DNA from: UBA1858 sp039182865
Lineage (GTDB): Bacteria; Pseudomonadota; Gammaproteobacteria; UBA4575
Assembly: GCA_039182865.1 (NCBI GenBank)
Contig: JBCDBX010000064.1
Coordinates: 1 to 10,277 of the forward strand
Reading direction: 5' to 3'
DNA length: 10,277 nucleotides
Of the stretch, positions 5,860 through 10,277 are shown in pieces. A model generated the notes under the pieces. It was not told the origin of the DNA, searched no databases, and saw nothing but the letters and a program-made list of their open reading frames with translations. The translations under genes and the position numbers were made by a program. Every line of letters begins with the position of its first letter. Positions within the stretch are counted from its first letter, which is position 1.

Positions 5860-6888
5860 TTAAGCTGCCTTGATGTCTTTTGGTTTAGGCATTGGACCCA
5901 GTTTTGGCCCATCTGGATAGTATTTCCAACCATCTTTAATTTTAATTTTATCGTCCCAAGGTAGTTTGTATTTACCTTCAGCTAGATCGGAAACCCAGGT
6001 TAAGTAGTTTTGATCACCACCTCCAGGTTGGCCAACATAACCACGACAACCAAGGTTGAAGATGTTATTTTCTAGCGCCCAGTTTTCACGTGCTTTATCA
6101 ACTAGTTTAGGGAATAGCTCAGCAGTCACAATTTCCCAAGGATTACGATGACCTTGTTGGATTACATTGCCGTCATAGTTGCAAACTGTTCCTTCACCGA
6201 AGTAATAAAAGACGCCGTCATATCCAGCAAGGTTAACTGAAATTGTATACATTAGGTTTTGCCAAGCATTTGTTCTATTGGTCCAGATCCATTGATCATT
6301 AACTTGTGTAGAGTATCCGGAGATTCTAATGTAAACATTTGCACCTTTATAAGCTGCTTCACGAGCAAGTTCTGGGAACATTCCATCGTGACAAATACAT
6401 ACAGCTAATTTTGAACCTTTAGGGCCATCGCAAACTGGCATGCCGAAATTACCAGGAGACCATGGTTCAACTGGCACCCATGGCTGAAGTTTTCTGTAAT
6501 GTAGAGCGATTTCACCTTCATCATTGATAATGAGTGCAGTATTGTAAGGAGGAACAGATGGGTCTTCATTTTGTTCCATAATGGAGAATACACCCCAGAC
6601 TTTGCTATCGATACATGCTTGCTTGAATTTACCAACTTCTGGACTATCAATAGTGAGCAGCATTTCATCGTAAGACCAAATTGATGTGTTTAACCCTTGT
6701 GTTGAGTACTCAGGCATGACCACTAAATCGAGATCTGGATAACCCGCCTTGGTACTTGCGACAGCTTTACATATTTGATCGACCTGAGTCTGAATATCTT
6801 CTGGACCTGATATTACGGGTACTGGGTATTGGATCATAGCGACTAAGAGGGCTTCTTCCCACGCGCTAACGCTACCTGTACTAGCCAT
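5860..6888 (-). CDS. amiF: Formamidase AmiF (formamide amidohydrolase, nitrilase superfamily)
   Basis: This enzyme hydrolyses formamide to formate and ammonia in the cytoplasm. The 342-residue sequence is close to Helicobacter pylori AmiF (334 residues), as remembered, along its whole length: IQYPVPV, PEYSTQGLNT, YRKLQPWVPVEPWSPG, AVCICHDGM, YIRISGYSTQVNDQWIWTN, FYYFGEGTVCN, QGHRNPWEIVT, and a C-terminal KYKLPW. The nitrilase-type triad is E60, K133 and C166, at the same numbering as in H. pylori AmiF. The start is firm: AAGGAG lies seven bases before the ATG. A strong terminator follows, so it is a single-gene unit. Upstream is a 387-base regulatory gap with a good Zur-like dyad over a putative -10. 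It is unusual to find this gene without fmdDEF-type amide transporters nearby. Related aliphatic amidase AmiE is the main alternative, but the C-terminus favours AmiF. Confidence 0.94.
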   Translation of the reverse strand: MASTGSVSAWEEALLVAMIQYPVPVISGPEDIQTQVDQICKAVASTKAGYPDLDLVVMPEYSTQGLNTSIWSYDEMLLTIDSPEVGKFKQACIDSKVWGVFSIMEQNEDPSVPPYNTALIINDEGEIALHYRKLQPWVPVEPWSPGNFGMPVCDGPKGSKLAVCICHDGMFPELAREAAYKGANVYIRISGYSTQVNDQWIWTNRTNAWQNLMYTISVNLAGYDGVFYYFGEGTVCNYDGNVIQQGHRNPWEIVTAELFPKLVDKARENWALENNIFNLGCRGYVGQPGGGDQNYLTWVSDLAEGKYKLPWDDKIKIKDGWKYYPDGPKLGPMPKPKDIKAA

Positions 6889-6939
6889 TGTGTTTCTCCT
6901 TTTTGTAAGAATGATTAGGAATGAGTGAACTGCTTGAAC

Positions 6940-6957
6940 GTTATGTTATAACGTTAC
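6940..6957 (-). promoter_or_regulatory. Zur-box-like dyad overlapping the putative amiF -10
   Basis: The sequence GTTATGTTATAACGTTAC is symmetric at 14 of 18 positions, with a perfect GTTATAAC centre. It is 51 bases upstream of the amiF ATG. Read toward amiF, TATAAC (6950-6945) could be the -10 and TTGCGT (6975-6970) the -35, 19 bases apart, or 18 if TTATAA is used. A bound repressor would cover the -10. It is the best match in the window to the Zur-type ATGTTATAACAT core. Regulation by Zur is inferred, not shown. Confidence 0.5.
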
Positions 6958-7060
6958 ATCTAAAATGTTACGCAAATTTGATGCCAGATAGGTTGAAACA
7001 TAAATACAACAGGTTAGCTTGGTAAATTAAAGTATAATCACGAAAAAAAGGTCCAATCTG

Positions 7061-7086
7061 ATGCACTGATAACCTTATTAGTGCAT
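7061..7086. promoter_or_regulatory. 26-bp near-perfect dyad in the amiF / DUF6494 gap
   Basis: Arms ATGCACTGATAA (7061-7072) and TTATTAGTGCAT (7075-7086) are complementary at 11 of 12 positions, the exception being a G-T pair, around a CC centre. No T-run follows on either strand, so it is not a standard terminator. Its position, about 170 bases upstream of amiF and 190 bases beyond the DUF6494 stop, suits an operator or an RNA hairpin. The rest of 6958-7275 contains no gene; the only other structure is a weak hairpin at 7138-7156. Confidence 0.5.
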
Positions 7087-7275
7087 AAATCAATGAATAG
7101 TACGAATTTCTGTTCTTAAGATTGGTTTTGACTAACTCTTAGACCTAACTTCTAAGGTTTTATTGGGTGGTGCTTAACTATGTGCAAATACGCATTCAGT
7201 GATATGAATTAACACGAAATGTGAATTTAAGGCATAAATCTATGATAAAGCATGAAATCTTTCTTATTTGATCTG

Positions 7276-7482
7276 TTATTCCAACTCAATTTTTCCGTCT
7301 ATTTCAGTCTCTAAATCAATATCTCCAATTCTTAAGATAACCTTTGAATCCAGCGCTTCATCGCCTTTTAATTGGCCTGATTTGATGGCTTCTTGAACGG
7401 CATGTTCAATATCACGTTGAGAAGTGACACCCACTTTCTTAAGGAATTTACGAAGTGACATATTAAAAGTTTCTTCATTCAT
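7276..7482 (-). CDS. DUF6494 family small protein
   Basis: The 68-residue protein starts MNEETFNMSLRKFLKKVGVTSQRDIE, a beginning I recognise from the DUF6494 family of about 67 residues. A helical N-terminal half with basic residues is followed by a short beta-rich end (VILRIGDIDLETEIDGKIELE). It is soluble, with no cysteine. The function of the family is unknown. AGGATC lies six to seven bases before the ATG and supports the start. It sits 93 bases downstream of the ZIP permease gene on the same strand. A TATAAT-like -10 (minus strand, 7551-7546) in the gap suggests it may have its own promoter, although read-through from the permease gene is possible. Confidence 0.82.
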   Translation of the reverse strand: MNEETFNMSLRKFLKKVGVTSQRDIEHAVQEAIKSGQLKGDEALDSKVILRIGDIDLETEIDGKIELE

Positions 7483-7575
7483 GGTTTGGATCCTATTTGT
7501 GAAATCATTGTGTCAATTATGAATTTGCGAACTTGCAAGACATTGATTATAAACATACCACTCTGTTTAAATTGT

Positions 7576-8325
7576 TTAAGTCCATATAGCAACAACTGCC
7601 ATCAGTGCAAAGCCGAATACTACCGCTGAAAATTCTTTTAAATCGCAACAGCGCGAAACAAGGGTGCCATTCGTCAAGCCATGCAACGTGCCAAGATAGA
7701 CAAAAGTACCTGCAGCAAGTGCTTTTATGGTTGGTGTTATTAGAGGGTAGACACTATCGAGCTGTGTAGCAGCTGCCCCTCCAGCAACGCCTAGAGGAAG
7801 AAAAAAGACAAATATGACAAATGCCATAAACCGGGTAGGGCGGCTTAGTGAACTGCGAACAAGTGAAACTGCGAGCGCAAATGAGGCTGCCCATTTATGA
7901 GCTATGATCGCAATGAAAATTACGACAGCAAATGCACCGGCACTAGAACCAAGTGCAGCACCAGCTAGGAATGAATGAATCGATAACATGGCTGTAGCTA
8001 GAAGTGCGAGCGCTGCATCACCTTCACTAGCTCCTTTTGTTGCCTCTCCAACATGCTCTAATAAAAGTAGCAAAAGTACGACTGAGCCACAAATCATGAA
8101 AGGCCAAGGATAATCGATTCCAGCATTTGCAAAATCACCGGCAGAATCCCCAAGCATATGGATGAGTCCAGCACCTAAAAATACACCTGCAGCAATGGCT
8201 TCACCACGTGCAGCAAATTTTCCTTCTGCATCAAAGGATCGGCCGAATAGTACTGGAGCACCGGCGGCAAACGCTACGATGACAATTACAATTGTCATTA
8301 AAAGTAACGTCATATCAGGTGTCAT
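7576..8325 (-). CDS. ZIP-family metal permease (putative zinc or divalent cation importer)
   Basis: The 249-residue membrane protein has seven to eight hydrophobic segments, beginning at about residues 5-28, 41-59 and 75-91. Family signatures are GVFLGAGLIHMLGD (47-60), the TM4 motif LSIHSFLAGAALG (114-126, with H117) and the TM5 motif AHKWAASFALAVSLVRS (142-158, with H143 and K144). The ZIP fold is well supported, especially relative to the eukaryotic ZIP1-like branch. In TM4 the acidic residue after HSFL is alanine (A121), and in TM5 the usual HKxxE glutamate is alanine (A147). The metal site is therefore reduced, as in some ZIP1-type carriers. The TM3-TM4 loop is short and has no histidine run. 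AGGGAG lies five bases before the ATG. The gene fits the zinc theme of the window, but no Zur-like dyad was found in front of it. Metal and direction of transport are inferred. Confidence 0.8.
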   Translation of the reverse strand: MTPDMTLLLMTIVIVIVAFAAGAPVLFGRSFDAEGKFAARGEAIAAGVFLGAGLIHMLGDSAGDFANAGIDYPWPFMICGSVVLLLLLLEHVGEATKGASEGDAALALLATAMLSIHSFLAGAALGSSAGAFAVVIFIAIIAHKWAASFALAVSLVRSSLSRPTRFMAFVIFVFFLPLGVAGGAAATQLDSVYPLITPTIKALAAGTFVYLGTLHGLTNGTLVSRCCDLKEFSAVVFGFALMAVVAIWT

Positions 8326-8428
8326 AATTACTCCCTAGCTAAATAGAAAACCGGACATTCTGTGTGCATACTACAGTAAATGATATTAATTGTTTTGACA
8401 AACGACGTCTAAGATTTAGAAGTTTATT

Positions 8429-8785
8429 TCAAAGATTATTCTCTTCAGTCCATGTTTTTAATCTATCAAGTATTTTGAGTGCGCTCTTGCCAAATTTTGT
8501 TGCTTGATATGTCACGGCGATAGGACGTTCACTAACAACTTTTCTAGTGATCAAGCCTTCTGTTTCCATTTCCTTGAGCCTTTGATCGATCATTTTTTTG
8601 CTTGCCCCACCCATCATGCGAGCGAGATCATTAAAGCGAACAGGTTCGTCTTTTAAGTGCCAAAGAATCGAAGCTTTCCATTTGCCACCTAGAATACGCA
8701 TTCCACGCTCAATCGGACAAGGCTCTAAACAGGAATTTATAGCACTTTTTTTGCCATTAAGAGTTGTTTTCAATTTTCTGCTCAT
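8429..8785 (-). CDS. HxlR-family (DUF24) winged helix-turn-helix regulator
   Basis: The 118-residue protein is a typical HxlR regulator: CPIERGMRILGGKWKASILWHL (residues 23-44), a recognition-helix region GGASKKMIDQRLKEMETEGLI (59-79), and a wing RKVVSERPIAVTYQATKFG (81-99). C23 in the CPxE motif corresponds to the redox-sensing cysteine of YodB, HypR and related quinone or electrophile sensors, and C19 is a second nearby cysteine. It is divergent from the mdaB-like gene, which fits a sensor that controls a quinone reductase. Its putative -10 (TATACT, minus strand 8811-8806) lies inside an operator-like region, which suggests autoregulation. No ribosome site is visible before the ATG and the leader may be very short (about 14 bases). 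Confidence 0.9.
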   Translation of the reverse strand: MSRKLKTTLNGKKSAINSCLEPCPIERGMRILGGKWKASILWHLKDEPVRFNDLARMMGGASKKMIDQRLKEMETEGLITRKVVSERPIAVTYQATKFGKSALKILDRLKTWTEENNL

Positions 8786-8796
8786 GAGAATGAGTG

Positions 8797-8829
8797 GTTA
8801 CTAAAAGTATACTGGTTGATAATAGTAAC
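8797..8829. promoter_or_regulatory. Putative HxlR operator with repeated TACT/AGTA half-sites
   Basis: GTTACTA (8797-8803) and TAGTAAC (8823-8829) form outer inverted arms, and AGTATACT (8806-8813) is a perfect inner palindrome. Together they give TACT at 8799 and 8810 and AGTA at 8806 and 8824. HxlR/DUF24 regulators such as YodB are known to bind TACT-spacer-AGTA sites. The spacing here (3 and 10 bases) differs from YodB's seven. The element covers the putative hxlR -10 and ends 91 bases before mdaB. Confidence 0.5.
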
Positions 8830-8920
8830 TTAAAGCGCTATATTTTTTAAAATCTATCCCTAATTTATATAACCAGCTTAATTTATTCATCCCAAGTCTT
8901 GATGAAGATTTAACAACTAA

Positions 8921-9505
8921 ATGAAAAATATTCTACATATTAATGCGCATCAACCTTATCCATTTTCTCAAGGTAGTCTAAATAAAAGTCTCTCGGAACG
9001 TGCAATTTCAATTTTAAGAGAAAAAGAATATGTCGTCCGCAAGACCATAAGTGCTGAACAATATGATATTCAAGAAGAATTAGAAAAGCATAGTTGGGCT
9101 CATTACATTATCTTGCAAACACCTGTTAACTGGATGGGAGTGCCTTGGAGCTTTAAAAAATATATGGATGAGGTTTATTCAGCAGGGATGGGTGGTGATT
9201 TATGCAATGGAGATGGTAGGAAGGCAGAGAACCCAAAAAAAAACTATGGTGCGGGGGGTATTCTTAGAACTACAAAATATATGCTTTCACTGACTTTTAA
9301 TGCACCTCTAGAGGCTTTTAATGATCAGAATGAATTTTTATTTCAAGGTAAAAGTGTCGACGAGTTATTTTATCCTATGCATATGAATTTCCGTTTTTTT
9401 GGAATGCAGGCTCTTGAGACATTTGCATGCTATGACGTTATGAAAAATCCCCAAATTGATCAAGATTTAAAACGATTTAAGAATCATCTTAATAAATATT
9501 TTTAA
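8921..9505 (+). CDS. mdaB: MdaB-like NAD(P)H:quinone oxidoreductase (flavodoxin-like fold)
   Basis: The 194-residue protein matches E. coli MdaB (193 residues), as remembered, in length and motifs: KNILHINAH at the N-terminus, PVNWMGVPWSFKKYMDEV (residues 68-85), NYGAGGIL (108-115), and YMLSLTFNAPLEAF (120-133). Such enzymes bind FAD and reduce quinones by two electrons, which avoids semiquinone radicals. They can also act on drugs and electrophiles. It is cytoplasmic or membrane-associated without transmembrane segments. The start is the first ATG after a weak purine-rich site (GATGAAGA, 8901-8908). The GFA-domain gene follows after 10 bases, so the two are likely co-transcribed. The divergent HxlR gene is the likely regulator. 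Other flavodoxin-fold reductases of the same superfamily are the alternative. Confidence 0.9.
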   Translation: MKNILHINAHQPYPFSQGSLNKSLSERAISILREKEYVVRKTISAEQYDIQEELEKHSWAHYIILQTPVNWMGVPWSFKKYMDEVYSAGMGGDLCNGDGRKAENPKKNYGAGGILRTTKYMLSLTFNAPLEAFNDQNEFLFQGKSVDELFYPMHMNFRFFGMQALETFACYDVMKNPQIDQDLKRFKNHLNKYF

Positions 9506-9515
9506 ATTAGACTAT

Positions 9516-9935
9516 ATGAGTATTTTGAGAATGGATAAGAAATATGAAATTGAATGTGAGTGTGGTGAGGTTAAGTTATCTCTTTCTGGTAAGCCTAGAG
9601 TAAAAGGTTTTTGTCATTGCGAAGATTGTCGTACTTTATTAAATATTCCCTTTCATTCTGTCACTGCATGGAATAAAGAGCAGGTTGAAATCATACGAGG
9701 ACAAGAAAGTTTGATGAGTTATCAACACCCTATACTAGAAATGATGCGAGTGTATTGTTCAGTCTGTGGTGAGACGCTATACAACACCAATGCTATGGAT
9801 TGGAGAGTTATTTCTCAACTTCTAATTAGGAAGTGTAATGATAATAATCTACCTGATGAACTAACTTCTGATAGCCACTTTTTCTATGGTCGACGTGTGA
9901 TTGACGTTAATGACGGCTTACCAAAACATGATTAA
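9516..9935 (+). CDS. GFA/CENP-V domain zinc-binding protein
   Basis: The 139-residue protein has the full cysteine pattern of the GFA (glutathione-dependent formaldehyde-activating, CENP-V) fold: C14-x-C16 near the N-terminus, C33-x-C35-x2-C38 (GFCHCEDC), and C81-x2-C84-G. In the family, the first and last pairs hold a structural zinc and the middle cluster a second zinc. Most members have no proven substrate; some bind glutathione or act on aldehyde or thiol adducts. It is 10 bases after mdaB on the same strand, so a shared role in electrophile or quinone detoxification is plausible. No ribosome site precedes ATG 9516. ATG 9531 (residue 6) is a possible alternative start and would still keep every cysteine. 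Confidence 0.85.
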   Translation: MSILRMDKKYEIECECGEVKLSLSGKPRVKGFCHCEDCRTLLNIPFHSVTAWNKEQVEIIRGQESLMSYQHPILEMMRVYCSVCGETLYNTNAMDWRVISQLLIRKCNDNNLPDELTSDSHFFYGRRVIDVNDGLPKHD

Positions 9936-10277
9936 TTTTTATGTTCTATGCCCAAAACTTGATTACTACATGAACTTTTCAGATAAGTATGCAGCTAGGC
10001 AGCCTAGTACTAATATCAAATAAAATATGATATCCATTCAATGTCCCTACTCGTAGTTTCACATAGTTTGTAATAAGATTGTGTTTGTTACTATTACAAA
10101 TGCAGCAATATTTATGCCACTCAGCCGAGCTAATAAAATCAAAAAGTTAATTAGTTAGATAGTATTTTTAAGGATGTAACCGCAGTAATTTGGTGCAAAT
10201 TGATCATATGAGGGCACTTATTTTCTTTGCTAGAAATTGTGTGATCGGTTCAAGATAAATTAATAATATTATTTGAA
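9936..10277. other. Gene-free right end with two small dyads
   Basis: No convincing coding frame or RNA gene is seen on either strand. CTAGG-CAG-CCTAG (9995-10007) is a short perfect hairpin without a following T-run, so it is at best a weak stop for the mdaB-GFA transcript. TTTGTAATA (10067-10075) and TATTACAAA (10092-10100) form a perfect 9-base-pair stem with a 16-base loop. A promoter for a gene beyond the window is possible but not identifiable. Confidence 0.45.

Noticed and set aside
7138..7156. CTTAGA/TCTAAG hairpin as terminator of the DUF6494 gene
   Set aside because: The stem is only 6 base pairs, and in the minus direction no T-run follows. It is also about 120 bases from the stop codon.
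8372..8389. Zur-like site upstream of the ZIP permease (AATGATATTAATTG region)
   Set aside because: Only about 8 of 18 positions agree with the pattern shared by the other three dyads, which is expected by chance in AT-rich DNA.

Overview
The window looks like a low-GC gammaproteobacterium, possibly a marine or sulfur-oxidising member of the Thiotrichales. This is inferred from AT-rich intergenic DNA, a VPLPA/PEP-CTERM-type sorting tail at the left edge, a DksA of gammaproteobacterial type, and MdaB and HxlR homologues. No rRNA, tRNA, CRISPR array, transposase or phage gene is visible. The organism assignment is inference only.

Layout. 1-132 is the 3' end of a secreted protein with a VPxPA-type C-terminal sorting signal, followed by a strong terminator. 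394-2285 (+) is a two-gene operon with an ATGA overlap: a ZigA-like COG0523 GTPase and a DUF1826 protein. Convergent to it is an ABC1/AarF atypical kinase (2426-3757, -). After a 428-base AT-rich gap comes a DksA paralogue (4186-4938, -). It carries a long lysine-rich repeat tail and a CxxT...CxxA finger instead of four cysteines. A small unknown gene (5165-5404, +) faces another small unknown gene (5466-5744, -) and a complete formamidase, amiF (5860-6888, -). A 387-base regulatory gap separates amiF from a DUF6494 gene (7276-7482, -), a ZIP-family metal permease (7576-8325, -) and an HxlR-type regulator (8429-8785, -). Divergent from the regulator are an MdaB-like quinone reductase and a GFA-domain protein (8921-9935, +). 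The last 342 bases contain no recognisable gene.

How the parts may fit. The most interesting theme is zinc scarcity. The GTPase/DUF1826 pair and the CxxT/CxxA DksA belong to families known from Zur (zinc uptake regulator) regulons. A ZIP permease lies nearby. Three promoter regions (zigA, dksA-like, amiF) each contain a related Zur-box-like dyad with an ATG-n-TATA core. If real, this puts formamidase under zinc control. Formamide is a product of one route of histidine breakdown, and histidine is a zinc ligand, so a histidine-to-zinc-release link is a testable idea. The right-hand part (HxlR, MdaB, GFA) looks like a separate module for quinone, electrophile or thiol stress.
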